Of a DNA stretch of 64,000 nt, positions 34,564 to 43,699 are shown one piece after another (position 1 is the stretch's first letter; each line of letters begins with the position of its first letter). The stretch is taken from NCBI GenBank assembly GCA_934418125.1, contig CAKRWT010000003.1, positions 1 through 64,000 of the forward strand, in the 5' to 3' direction. The notes beneath the pieces are model-generated. The model was given only the letters and a program-made list of their open reading frames with translations, had not been told where the DNA came from and searched no databases. Source of the stretch: an uncultured Lachnospiraceae bacterium (GTDB taxonomy: Bacteria > Bacillota > Clostridia > Lachnospirales > Lachnospiraceae). Made by a program: the position numbers and the translations under genes.

Positions 34564-35087
34564 ATGAGTAAATGCCTTGTACTTTTTGTAGAGGGTGATA
34601 CAGAGGTTGAATTTTATAAACAGGTAATTGCTAATGCAAGAAAACTGCATCCTACAGGAAGATTTGATACAAATATTGAATACAGAAATGTAAAGGGTGT
34701 GGGTGGTTTTAAAAGTATTGCCCTCAGGAAATATTTGAGTTTGCTTCTAAGCCACCAATAAAGTGGGATGAAGTTAAGAAAGAACTTAAGGCTAATGGTG
34801 CTAGCAAAATTATACATGTGCAGGCTAAGCGGTCTATTGAAGATTGGTTTTTGTGTGACCTTGAAGGAATCCTAAAATTCCTAAGGTTAGGTAAAAATAC
34901 GAAAGTATCTGGGAAAAATGGATATGACAAGCTTCAACGTTTGTACAAGCAGGCAAATAAAGTATATTATAAAGGAATTTAGAGTAATGGTATGATTGCA
35001 CGTTTAGATATTGAAAAGATAGCAGATATGGTAAAAGACCAATTGAATCCTTTATATAAGGAACTTGGTATAGAAAAAACTAGATGA
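34564..35087 (+). pseudogene. Degraded TOPRIM-like protein gene (frameshift/deletion plus in-frame stop)
   Basis: ATG 34564 with GGAG upstream opens MSKCLVLFVEGDTEVEFYKQ, an Asp/Glu-containing start like that of OLD/TOPRIM-type nucleases. The frame breaks near 34730 after GGFKSIALRK, and coding sense resumes in another frame at about 34728 (EFASKPPIKWDEVKKELK), probably across an internal deletion. It then continues through SIEDWFLCDLEGILKFLRLG and SGKNGYDKL to a TAG after YYKGI (about 34981), beyond which family-like sequence (SNGMIARLDIEKIADMVKD) goes on to TGA at 35087. Such proteins often pair with an ATPase in defence or mobile-element loci; no such partner remains. Confidence 0.75.
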
Positions 35088-35154
35088 AATAAAATTTTTG
35101 TTTGGCAGAGAAAAATATTTTACGAATGACCTATGTTTTCACAGAAAAGATGGT

Positions 35155-35160
35155 TATAAT
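35155..35160 (+). promoter_or_regulatory. -10 element of the toxin-antitoxin pair
   Basis: A perfect TATAAT lies 35 nt before the antitoxin ATG. The -35 region at the right distance (TATGTT, 35132-35137) is poor. Confidence 0.45.
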
Positions 35161-35194
35161 AGAGTTGAGGTTAAAGGAAAGGAGATGTTTTTAC

Positions 35195-35359
35195 ATGGAA
35201 GCTGTAGTAAAAGATATGAATGTTGTAGAAGATAGAACAGCAATGGAAACATTATTTTCTTATCTCGATAAAGGAATTGATGATATGGAAGCAGGGCGGC
35301 TTCATACCGTTGATGATGCATTTCAGATTATCAGAGATAGGATGAAAAATGAGTTATAG
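35195..35359 (+). CDS. Type II antitoxin (small, RelB/ParD-like)
   Basis: A 54-aa acidic protein from ATG 35195 (MEAVVKDMNVVEDRTAMETL), with AAAGGAG about 10 nt upstream. It is identified mainly by position: it overlaps by 11 nt a ParE/RelE-family toxin gene, and its content (helical, ending VDDAFQIIRDRMKNEL) fits the C-terminal toxin-wrapping part of such antitoxins. The N-terminal DNA-binding part is very short, so autoregulation is uncertain. Confidence 0.7.
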   Translation: MEAVVKDMNVVEDRTAMETLFSYLDKGIDDMEAGRLHTVDDAFQIIRDRMKNEL

Positions 35360-35693
35360 AGTATTAATCACAGATGAAGCAACGGATGATGTATTCAATT
35401 TGGTTAAATATATTCATGTTGATTTATCTAATCCAGATGCTGCAAATAAGTTATATACGAATTTAAATAGGGAAGTCAATAACATGGGTGACTTCCCTTT
35501 AAAATTTGCTGATGCAGGGATAAAGTACAGAGGATACATAATACATAAAAAGATATATCAGTCATATTTGCTGTTCTATATCATAAGTGATGAGAAGCAG
35601 ACGGTGTATGTTCTTCGTATTTTGAAGGACATTATGAATTGGCGCGATATATTACAAAAAACAAGTATGTATCATTTTTCAAATTATAGATGA
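35349..35693 (+). CDS. Type II toxin, RelE/ParE family
   Basis: 114 aa with the RelE/ParE pattern: MSYRVLITDEATDDVFNLVKYI, a helical hairpin with DAANKLYTNLNREVNNM, then the beta-strand end GYIIHKKIYQSYLLFYIISDEKQTVYVLRILKDIMNW. It would act as an mRNA interferase or gyrase poison; the two cannot be told apart here. It overlaps the antitoxin by 11 nt. The pair lies directly after two degraded genes, consistent with an accessory island. Confidence 0.85.
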   Translation: MSYRVLITDEATDDVFNLVKYIHVDLSNPDAANKLYTNLNREVNNMGDFPLKFADAGIKYRGYIIHKKIYQSYLLFYIISDEKQTVYVLRILKDIMNWRDILQKTSMYHFSNYR

Positions 35694-35709
35694 TAACAAC
35701 AGACATAAG

Positions 35710-35739
35710 AGTGCAACTGCAGGTAATTGCAGTCGCACT
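35710..35739. terminator. Hairpin between the toxin gene and a convergent gene
   Basis: AGTGC-A-ACTGCA (35710-35721) pairs with TGCAGT-C-GCACT (35728-35739), one mismatch. There is no strong T run on either strand, so terminator activity is likely but not certain. Confidence 0.5.
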
Positions 35740-35744
35740 GGGGA

Positions 35745-36023
35745 TTATCTAGTGGTTCTGGATTTCCGGAGAGCCATCAGCTTATTGATTTTATCGATTT
35801 CTGCCGGGGCAGCATGGCTTCGGATAACGGCTGTAATGGCATTCATTTCATCATCGGTAAAAGTAATGTTATTGTCTTTTCCTCTTTTGGCAATCGCCAT
35901 CAGGAAGGGCAGTAGCTGCTCTTTGCTCAAATTCTGGCTTTCAAAGACGAGAGACTGCAAAAACAGCAGTTTCTCTTTATCGATATGTACTAGCGATGGG
36001 TCATCCATCCAATTGGTTGTCAT
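35745..36023 (-). CDS. Hypothetical protein, small, helical
   Basis: A 92-aa protein, probably all-helical (MTTNWMDDPSLVHIDKEKLL..., ending KINKLMALRKSRTTR). GGAAG lies upstream of the ATG. I do not recognise a domain. It follows the next minus-strand gene by 24 nt, so the two are probably co-transcribed. The composition is like core genes of the host, not like the A/T-rich island next to it. Confidence 0.75.
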   Translation of the reverse strand: MTTNWMDDPSLVHIDKEKLLFLQSLVFESQNLSKEQLLPFLMAIAKRGKDNNITFTDDEMNAITAVIRSHAAPAEIDKINKLMALRKSRTTR

Positions 36024-36047
36024 GACAAGCTTCCTTTCGATTTTGTT

Positions 36048-36560
36048 CTATATTTTTGTATGCTGGAACATTTCGTACATAGATTTCTGTTCCGGGGTCA
36101 GCATGCCCATAAGCATATCCATCATGGAAGGGGCACCTGACTCGCCAGGGGAATCCGAAGATGTCTCTTTATCCGGGGAAACACCAAGGTCGGGAAATAA
36201 ATCCTGCATCATGGATATGGTCTGGTTGATTTCCTGAAATTGTTCCATCGTTTCTACCATATTCTGTATCTGTTCCAACTGTCTGATTTCTTCCGGGGAG
36301 GAATAGCGGCACAGTTCTTTACAGATGCTTTTTAAATCGGGCTGTTTTCGGTCAAGGCTGCATCCACAAATCTGGAAAGGATGTTTTCTGACATAATCCA
36401 TCGTGTATTGTAATTCCATAAATTTAATATAGACGGCAAACTGCTTCTGTACGCCGGATTCCATATAAGGCAGAAGCACCTTGTATTTTTGTATCTGGTT
36501 GGTTGTGTAAAGGGCATCAAATGCCATGACGTTTGTCAAATCATCCTGATTATTTGCCAT
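36048..36560 (-). CDS. Hypothetical protein
   Basis: 170 aa from ATG 36560 (MANNQDDLTN; AGAAAGG 8 nt upstream). It is Met- and Gln-rich, with helices such as IRQLEQIQNMVETMEQFQEIN. A Cys cluster (PFQICGCS and KELCRY) lies in the middle, and the C-terminus PSMMDMLMGMLTPEQKSMYEMF is strongly Met-rich and hydrophobic. No family recognised. It lies upstream of the 92-aa gene in one minus-strand unit. Confidence 0.75.
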   Translation of the reverse strand: MANNQDDLTNVMAFDALYTTNQIQKYKVLLPYMESGVQKQFAVYIKFMELQYTMDYVRKHPFQICGCSLDRKQPDLKSICKELCRYSSPEEIRQLEQIQNMVETMEQFQEINQTISMMQDLFPDLGVSPDKETSSDSPGESGAPSMMDMLMGMLTPEQKSMYEMFQHTKI

Positions 36561-36624
36561 ATAAAATGCCTTTCTGATGCCTGTTATCAAATGGTTTCTT
36601 AAAGTATCTTATGATTGTTTAGAG

Positions 36625-36653
36625 AAAAATAGGCTCAAAATGAGCCTATTTTT
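36625..36653 (-). terminator. Intrinsic terminator after the Cys/Asn-rich gene
   Basis: Perfect arms AAAAATAGGCTCA (36625-36637) and TGAGCCTATTTTT (36641-36653) around AAA. It reads equally well on both strands and separates the 75-aa gene (upstream on the minus strand) from the next one. Confidence 0.9.
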
Positions 36654-36698
36654 CAGATGTGTACAAAAGATTTGAAGGTAGGAGAAGAAATAGACGGC

Positions 36699-36926
36699 TT
36701 AATTTCCACAGCAGGAGAAGAGAATCAGTAACCAGATTAAGGAACTGCAGCAATTATCGTTACCATTGTTGAATAATCCACCGAGCCCGCATCCACAGTC
36801 ATCATTGTTATTTCCGCAACAGGACAGAAGGATAAGAATCCAAATAATAGAATTACATCCACATCCATTGTTGCGATTGTTGTTATTGTTATTGCATCCA
36901 CACTGAGTAGCTGTTAAATCACTCAT
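36699..36926 (-). CDS. Cys/Asn-rich small protein (chorion class high-cysteine HCB protein-like)
   Basis: 75 aa: MSDLTATQCGCNNNNNN start, then two copies of a motif: GCGCNSIIWILILLSCCGN and DNCCSSLIWLLILFSCCGN, separated by an Asn/Asp/Gly-rich spacer. Each repeat is a Cys pair, an eleven-residue hydrophobic run and a Cys pair. Small proteins of this composition in clostridia are often called high-cysteine HCB-like; a spore-surface role is suspected by analogy. AGGC(A) upstream of ATG. It has its own terminator. Confidence 0.75.
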   Translation of the reverse strand: MSDLTATQCGCNNNNNNRNNGCGCNSIIWILILLSCCGNNNDDCGCGLGGLFNNGNDNCCSSLIWLLILFSCCGN

Positions 36927-37052
36927 GTTTTATGCCTCCATAAATTGTTTATGCTTTATCTTATGGGGAAGGAATGTCCGAGTTTCCTATGTGCGAAAAG
37001 TTTTTTATTTTCTTTTTTGAAAATCACGGATATCAATTTATCGACAAAATAC

Positions 37053-37080
37053 TTGAATAAATCTCAAGATATAGTAAAAT
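37053..37080 (+). promoter_or_regulatory. Promoter of the sortase gene
   Basis: TTGAAT (37053-37058), 16-nt spacer, TAAAAT (37075-37080), 35 nt before the start codon. Confidence 0.6.
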
Positions 37081-37114
37081 AAAGCTATATGCTATTTAAA
37101 GGAGTGCTTCCCTG

Positions 37115-38296
37115 ATGGAGGGATTTGAAGTTGCAGGAAGAAAGTTCCGTACCGTAGCTGATTACAATGCTGCCCTGCGGGACCAGAAGAAAATACAACA
37201 GATAAAGAAGCAGATTCACTTAGAACAGCCTGGCGAAGTCATTACCTTATATCAGGAAATGCAGTCGGGTAAATATCGGTTTGAAACCATGGTCGGTAAT
37301 GATTTCGATGATGAAATCTATGAACTGGCAGCCCAATATAAGAAACAAGGCTATACCGCAGACAGCAGGCTGCATGGAAAAGCCAGAAAGAAGACAGCAA
37401 AGAAACAGCCTGCGAAAAAGGCAAAAGAAAGAAAGATACCCAAAGAGGAAAAGAGTGTTGCACTGGAAGATTATGATACACAGATGCAGCGGGAAATTAA
37501 AGCCGAACTGAAAAAGAGGGAGATGAAGCGGAAACTTCTCGTAGCGGTCTGTATGATTGTGGCAATCGGCTGTTTTGGCTATTTTGGTGTTTACTATTTT
37601 TATGCAGGAAGAACCGAAGCCGGTTATGCTAATCTGGCACAGCTGAAGGGAAGCGGTCTGCTGAATCAGGTCAACAATGTGACGATTCACTACACCGAAG
37701 AGGAAGAGGTAGACCTGCAGATACTGGAAGAGTATCAAACTTTATATAATAAGAACAAAAGTCTAATCGGATGGCTCAAAATTGACGATACAAATATAGA
37801 TTACCCGGTTATGCAGACTTCCAATAACGAATATTATCTTGACCATAATTTTAATCAGGAGTATGACAAGAATGGAAGCCTGTTTCTGGATGCAGACTGT
37901 GATGTAGTACATAGAAATACCAACTTGATTATATATGGTCACCACATGAAGTCGGGTAAGATGTTTGGAAACTTAAATAAATACAGCAGTGAGTCCTATT
38001 ATAAGGACCATTCACGGATACAGTTTGATACCATTTATGAAAAAGGAACTTACGAGATAATGTATGTATTTCGTTCCCGGATTTATAACGAGGACGAAGT
38101 GGTTTTTAAGTATTATCAGTTCCTGGACGCTGCTTCGGAGAAAGAATTTGAATCCGATATGCAGGAAATGGCAGCCCTGTCTTTGTATGACACCGGGGTA
38201 ACGGCAAGTTACGGAGACGAGTTACTGACCCTTTCGACCTGTGATAATTCAGAAGAGGATGGGCGGTTTGTCGTAGTGGCAAAGAGAGTGGATTAG
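37115..38296 (+). CDS. srtB: Class B sortase with long cytosolic N-terminus
   Basis: Transpeptidase that links surface proteins to peptidoglycan. The 393-aa protein has an unusual 140-residue N-terminal, Lys/Glu-rich cytosolic part (FEVAGRKFRTVADYNAALRD..., then KKTAKKQPAKKAKERK), a membrane helix (about 141-163) and a class B sortase domain (about 215-393). Catalytic residues: His276 in IYGHHMKSG, Cys376 in LLTLSTCDN and Arg384 in GRFVVVAKR. GWLKIDDTNIDYPVMQ is typical of the class. The two genes downstream encode surface proteins with matching C-terminal sorting signals, which makes them likely substrates. Confidence 0.93.
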   Translation: MEGFEVAGRKFRTVADYNAALRDQKKIQQIKKQIHLEQPGEVITLYQEMQSGKYRFETMVGNDFDDEIYELAAQYKKQGYTADSRLHGKARKKTAKKQPAKKAKERKIPKEEKSVALEDYDTQMQREIKAELKKREMKRKLLVAVCMIVAIGCFGYFGVYYFYAGRTEAGYANLAQLKGSGLLNQVNNVTIHYTEEEEVDLQILEEYQTLYNKNKSLIGWLKIDDTNIDYPVMQTSNNEYYLDHNFNQEYDKNGSLFLDADCDVVHRNTNLIIYGHHMKSGKMFGNLNKYSSESYYKDHSRIQFDTIYEKGTYEIMYVFRSRIYNEDEVVFKYYQFLDAASEKEFESDMQEMAALSLYDTGVTASYGDELLTLSTCDNSEEDGRFVVVAKRVD

Positions 38297-38395
38297 CCAG
38301 AGAAAAAACAGGACAAGTCATAAAGCAGAGTATCAGAAAAGTATGAAAAAGTATAAATAATAGGTAACAGATACAGCAGAATGGGGAGAATTGCG

Positions 38396-41300
38396 ATGGC
38401 AAAGAAAACACCGGTCAAGAAATCAAAAAGAAGACTGAAAAGAACTGTCAGAAAGAGCCTTGCAGCAGTACTTATGATTACTGCAATTGTAATTGCTGCA
38501 ATTCCGGTGCCTGAGAACCGGGCGGATGATGGCAGTAGTGCAGGTACAGCAAGGGCTGCAGCAACATTGGAATATAAGGTATCGCTTGATGCTGATGGAA
38601 TTGTAGACGGACAGCCAACCGTAGATTTAAATGATGAATCTAAATTTATCAAAACACCAAATGTTTTTGTGGCACAGGGAGCTACTTCCGGTGTGTTAGA
38701 TTGGCAATATAAAGTTACGAAAGGGGCAGATGCAAATAATCGCTATATTTTGGATTATAATACAAGATATCTGGCAGAAGATGTTTATTTAAGAGATAGT
38801 GTTGAAGCAGAGTATGATACGGTAACAATGGACGCATATCATAACTTTTATTATGCAAATTATGGCACAGCAACGCAACAGGAAAAAGTTGTAGATAAAT
38901 TAACAACAACGAGTGGCGCGGCATTTGAACGAGTAAAAAAATATTTTGAGAATTATAATGCTTTTAAAGATTTTGTAAATAATAAAGACGGAACTATTAC
39001 AAGTATTGAAATTACCGCTACAGACTTTGTGAATTATTATGGGACACAGAGTGAAAGCGTGATGCAGAAGTATTACTGTGAAAAGAATGGTTATATAGGA
39101 TATACATTATTTGAAGTAGTTGACTTGATAAATCAAGGAACAACAGGGACTGATGTACGTTGCTTTGTGTTAAAATGGTTGGGAGAGTCGGAATTACCAA
39201 CCGGGGATATTGTTGATAATAATAACTTTAAAGTATTAAGCACTATGATGATTAAAGGTATCGCAAATAAAGCATTTGCACCTAAGTCCGGTAGTGATTC
39301 TGCTGCATACCGTATTAAGAATCTTACGCTTGGAGAGCAAATTAAAGTTATTGGTGATGAAGCTTTTGCGGGTTGTACTACACTGCAATCCATTAATATC
39401 AGCAATGTTGATGAAATTGGTGATGGTGCTTTTAAGGGATGCACCAATCTGAGTACTGTCACGATGAATCCAACAGTGATAGGAGCAGAGGCTTTTCAGG
39501 GAACTAATCTCACAGGAGAAATAGTTTTAGGAAACAGTGTCACACAAATTGGTGCAGGCGCATTTGCGTATAGCCCAATTTCTGGTGTGAATTTTTCAAA
39601 CTGCACGAATATACAAATTTCCAAATTTGCATTTTATAACTGTACAGGATTAACAAAAGTTAATTTTGGTGATTCTACAAGAAATCATGTTAAAAGTATG
39701 GGAAAAGGCTGCTTTGCTGTAGTAAATTCCAGTTCAGCAGGCATGACAGAATTTGAATTTCCGTTTAACTTGAAAACAGGAACTATGACAAATGATGAAC
39801 CAACAGAAGGCATTGCCGATTATGTGTTGGCGGGCAGAGGTTCGCTTCTGAAAGTAACAATGCCGAAAGAATTTAAGGGTGCTGTTCCGGATAATACTTT
39901 TCTAAATTGTACAGGGCTTCAGTGTGTTTTGTTCCCGGATGATGCAGGCGATGCAAGCTTTAAACCGGATATTTTTAAATCTATCAGCAATGAAAATTTC
40001 TATGTGCAAGGACCAAAAAATAGTAAAACGACAGGAACAACAGCTTCGCCGCGTTCCAGTACATGGGAAGCAACCAATTATAATGATGTTCCAATTCCCT
40101 ATTGCTATGTGGAAAACGGAAAAACTTACTATGAAGTATGTAGTGATATTTATTTGTTGAGTATAGACCAGTCTACAAATACCTTGACAAAATGTGAACT
40201 TAAACCAGGTGGAAGTTCAAAGGTTAATAAGCTGGAGATTCCTTCTTATGTAGGAACAACACCTGTTAAAAATATCGGAACAGGATGTTTTAGTGATACC
40301 AATTTGACAAAGTCGGTCAAAGAATTGGTTATTGGAGATAATATCGAATCAATTGCAGCAAATGCATTTGAAAATACCGAAATTCCAGGTTCGGCAGGCG
40401 TCACGAAATGGCAGAACCTTAACAGTGTGAAGTTTGGAACAGGTATTAATAATATTGGAGAGAATGCATTTTTAAATTGCTATAATTTAACGGATGTGAC
40501 ATACAGTACACCACAAGGACAGAATTATGGTAGTTTAAAGATGGGAAGCAATGCGTTCCATACAAATGGTGATAAATTAACTTTCCATGGTGATATTAAT
40601 GAGAACTATGCACCTTTCCAATATGCAATGAATCCGGATAATTATGTCAAGGATTCCAATGCAGGTGTCAGAATTCGGTATCAAAGCAGATGGGATAGTC
40701 CGGACTCTAAGCATCTATCCGTTATGTATGGAGAATTTGATGATGGAAATGGATATGTAACATTGCTTGATTATCCTGAGTATGATGAAATTTTTGGAAG
40801 CAATGCGGATATATCTTTACAGGAAGAATTACAGGACTATCAGGAGAAAAGAGAAAACTATTTTTATCAGAAATATTCAAGTTCAGAATATGATTTAAAG
40901 CGCGAGGCGTTTGCAAAAGACTATAAAGCTAATGGCGACAGTGCATATAAGACAGATAATTACGGACCTTGGGTAAATGAGGATTTCTGTACTGGAAGTT
41001 ATACAGAGGGTAAGGACCCAAATAAGGTCACAAAAAAGAAATGGGAATGGTGTGCCGAAGGCAAGAAGATGAGCGACATGGTATGGATTGAACAAAAAGA
41101 AAAGTCCCTTTACCAGTTCTTCTTTGAGCCACTTGTTGTAGAGGCTGCTAATGACCCAACAGCATATTTTAGGAAGAATCCATTTAAATTTATTGATAAC
41201 TACAAAGCGGTAAAAAACAATCTTCCAGACCCCAGTCAGACGCCAGACAGGGATTCGGTTGTGGATTATAAAGGTTGGGATGATTTTGAACAGAGTATTA

Positions 41301-43687
41301 TTGATTCTGTTTATAATATCACAATACCTAGTTGTATTAATTCGATTGATGCACAGTCCTATAAGACAGGTAAGAAGACATCAACAAGTTATCGGACATA
41401 TTTTGGAAGTACATCAGCAGAAACCTTCCAAAAAAATACACACGTAGAAACAATTGACCTTCCAGGTGTGGAGATTGTTCCGGCAAATGCGTTTGGTGGT
41501 TGTACTGCCCTTCAGAAGATAACACTATCTGAAAAATGTAAAAAGATAGGTGCATTACCATTTACAACAGATGCCTTGGACCCTAAGAAGGATGACGACA
41601 GTTGTCCAAAACTTTGGTCTATAACAATTCCAGACTCTAATACAAAGTATAAAGCCAAGAATGGAATTCTTTATGAGACGGATGAAGCAAATCCGGGAGA
41701 GTACAAGATTATTCAGTGCGTGCAACGGCGGGGCGATTCTACTGTTATGGATGAAGGTGTATCCAATAGTACTGTCTCAGGTGATACAGATGCGTTGATT
41801 CCTTCAGTTAATAAAATTGCAGATGGTGCTTTTGAAAACTGTATATATTTGAAAAATGTTGATTTGGAAAGTGCGACAAAGTTGGAAGAAATACCAGAGG
41901 ATTGTTTCAACAATGATACACATCTGGTTTCTGCAAGTTTACCGGTTGCTGTGAACAGTATTAAAAAAGGCGCATTTACCAATATCACAGACAGTAGTAT
42001 GGATTATCGAGGCATTCCTGCACTCAAACTGACCATTAAAGGCAAAGAGGTATTTATTGCAACGGATGCAGTTGAACCGAAAAATGGTGTAGAGATTAAT
42101 ACATATAAAGATACTTCTGCGTATGAGTACGGAACTTATTATGAGAGTAAAGGAACTGGAATGACAGTAAACCTGATTTCTGATAGTTTCCTGGTTAAAT
42201 TCTTGGATTATAATTCAAGTATTATTAAATCGTTATATGTGGAAGAGGGGCATGTGCTTCGACAGAATTCGGCAGACCCGACACAAGACGAAGTACCTAC
42301 CATGACTAATACAACTTTTATTGGTTGGAAAGCGGATACTGGAAAATCTATTTCGGACCCGATTACGGAAAATACAAACTTTATTGCCCAGTATGATGGT
42401 ACTGTAGGTGGTAAATATATGGTTACTTTCTCTGATTCTATGGATGGTGCCGTATATAAGAGTATGACAGTAGAAGCTGGAACTGCTATAACAGCAGATG
42501 ACTTCCCGTCACCTAAATATCATCAAGGATATATTTTTGATAAGTGGCTTGGCACGGGAAATGCTACAGTTGGTAGTACAATCACTGACAATACAGTATT
42601 TTTGGCATTATATAAGGCTGAGGGAAGCGGAACAACCAGCGGTAGCGCTACTAATACCAGTGGCAGCTCCACCAATACCAGTGGCGGCTCTACCAGCAGT
42701 GGTTCATCCAATAATAAAAGCACCAGTTCCACGACTACCAGTACCTCGACAAGTAGTACTTCTACCACGAGTTCCAATACTTCTGGTACCAGCACTACCT
42801 CCGGCTCCAATTCATCTTCAACCATGTATACAGTTACGGTTGAGAACGGAAGCGGAAGCGGAAGCTATGCAGCAGGAGCAACAGTTGTTATTGCTGCCAA
42901 TACACCTGCAACCGGTATGGTATTCAGCAAGTGGACAACCCAATCTAATGGTGTGACTTTGGCCAGTGTCAGCCTTCCGGCAACTACCTTTGTGATGCCG
43001 GCCAACAATGTAACCGTAACGGCAAATTATGTAGCAGGCAATGGAACGGCAACTACCAATAGTAATGGAAATGGCAATGGTACGAATAATGGAACAAATG
43101 GAAACGGCAATACCACAGTAGATATTACCAAACCAGGTATCTCCAATAAGGATTTGGCAACAGCCAATGTGAATGGTTCTACCGATAACTTTATTGTTAA
43201 GATATCAGAGACAGATGAGGCAACACAGGCAGTTGCGGCAGCATTGACGAATAGATATGGAAGTTTGGATAATATTCTGTATTATGCAATGGATATCAGC
43301 CTGTATGATTCTACCGGAACGACGAAGATTACGGATACAACAGGTCTTTCTGTAGATATTACGATTCCGATTCCGGATGCACTGGTTGCATATGGTGGTA
43401 ACAATATGGCAGGGGCTGTCATTAATAATGACCAGTTAGAGGAATTGTCAGAGCGTTTTACCACGATAAATGGTGTTCCTTGTATTTCCTTTACAGCGAC
43501 CCACTTCTCACCATATACCATTTATGTGGATACCGGTAATTTGACAGAGGGTACACTGGATGTAACACCGAAGACTGGTGATCCGATTCATCCGAAATGG
43601 TTCCTGTCAATTGGGCTGGCATGTTTGTCTATGATTTTATTCTTAAAGAGAGACAAGGTAAGCGGTAAAAAGGGAAAACTGGCATAA
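38396..43687 (+). CDS. Large BspA-type leucine-rich repeat surface protein
   Basis: 1763 aa from ATG 38396 (GGGGAG 7 nt upstream). Signal peptide at about 1-45. Three blocks of LRR_5/BspA repeats (about 300-430, 635-720, 1015-1180; e.g. IGDEAFAGCTTLQSI). Two InlB-type B-repeats at about 1262-1408. A Ser/Thr/Gly/Asn linker of about 65 residues (1411-1477) is followed by a third beta-repeat (about 1478-1546) and a C-terminal domain with FTATHFSPYTIYV. The end is a sorting signal: TPKTGDPIHPKWF near residue 1724, a short hydrophobic helix and basic KRDKVSGKKGK. It should be wall-anchored by the adjacent sortase. BspA proteins bind host matrix or other bacteria; the ligand is unknown. Confidence 0.92.
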   Translation: MAKKTPVKKSKRRLKRTVRKSLAAVLMITAIVIAAIPVPENRADDGSSAGTARAAATLEYKVSLDADGIVDGQPTVDLNDESKFIKTPNVFVAQGATSGVLDWQYKVTKGADANNRYILDYNTRYLAEDVYLRDSVEAEYDTVTMDAYHNFYYANYGTATQQEKVVDKLTTTSGAAFERVKKYFENYNAFKDFVNNKDGTITSIEITATDFVNYYGTQSESVMQKYYCEKNGYIGYTLFEVVDLINQGTTGTDVRCFVLKWLGESELPTGDIVDNNNFKVLSTMMIKGIANKAFAPKSGSDSAAYRIKNLTLGEQIKVIGDEAFAGCTTLQSINISNVDEIGDGAFKGCTNLSTVTMNPTVIGAEAFQGTNLTGEIVLGNSVTQIGAGAFAYSPISGVNFSNCTNIQISKFAFYNCTGLTKVNFGDSTRNHVKSMGKGCFAVVNSSSAGMTEFEFPFNLKTGTMTNDEPTEGIADYVLAGRGSLLKVTMPKEFKGAVPDNTFLNCTGLQCVLFPDDAGDASFKPDIFKSISNENFYVQGPKNSKTTGTTASPRSSTWEATNYNDVPIPYCYVENGKTYYEVCSDIYLLSIDQSTNTLTKCELKPGGSSKVNKLEIPSYVGTTPVKNIGTGCFSDTNLTKSVKELVIGDNIESIAANAFENTEIPGSAGVTKWQNLNSVKFGTGINNIGENAFLNCYNLTDVTYSTPQGQNYGSLKMGSNAFHTNGDKLTFHGDINENYAPFQYAMNPDNYVKDSNAGVRIRYQSRWDSPDSKHLSVMYGEFDDGNGYVTLLDYPEYDEIFGSNADISLQEELQDYQEKRENYFYQKYSSSEYDLKREAFAKDYKANGDSAYKTDNYGPWVNEDFCTGSYTEGKDPNKVTKKKWEWCAEGKKMSDMVWIEQKEKSLYQFFFEPLVVEAANDPTAYFRKNPFKFIDNYKAVKNNLPDPSQTPDRDSVVDYKGWDDFEQSIIDSVYNITIPSCINSIDAQSYKTGKKTSTSYRTYFGSTSAETFQKNTHVETIDLPGVEIVPANAFGGCTALQKITLSEKCKKIGALPFTTDALDPKKDDDSCPKLWSITIPDSNTKYKAKNGILYETDEANPGEYKIIQCVQRRGDSTVMDEGVSNSTVSGDTDALIPSVNKIADGAFENCIYLKNVDLESATKLEEIPEDCFNNDTHLVSASLPVAVNSIKKGAFTNITDSSMDYRGIPALKLTIKGKEVFIATDAVEPKNGVEINTYKDTSAYEYGTYYESKGTGMTVNLISDSFLVKFLDYNSSIIKSLYVEEGHVLRQNSADPTQDEVPTMTNTTFIGWKADTGKSISDPITENTNFIAQYDGTVGGKYMVTFSDSMDGAVYKSMTVEAGTAITADDFPSPKYHQGYIFDKWLGTGNATVGSTITDNTVFLALYKAEGSGTTSGSATNTSGSSTNTSGGSTSSGSSNNKSTSSTTTSTSTSSTSTTSSNTSGTSTTSGSNSSSTMYTVTVENGSGSGSYAAGATVVIAANTPATGMVFSKWTTQSNGVTLASVSLPATTFVMPANNVTVTANYVAGNGTATTNSNGNGNGTNNGTNGNGNTTVDITKPGISNKDLATANVNGSTDNFIVKISETDEATQAVAAALTNRYGSLDNILYYAMDISLYDSTGTTKITDTTGLSVDITIPIPDALVAYGGNNMAGAVINNDQLEELSERFTTINGVPCISFTATHFSPYTIYVDTGNLTEGTLDVTPKTGDPIHPKWFLSIGLACLSMILFLKRDKVSGKKGKLA

Positions 43688-43699
43688 CAGGAGATTTCG

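Noticed and set aside
42523..42825. Antisense Val/Leu/Glu-rich open frame
   Set aside because: It is the mirror of the Ser/Thr/Gly linker in the LRR gene; low-complexity repeats keep the opposite strand free of stops.
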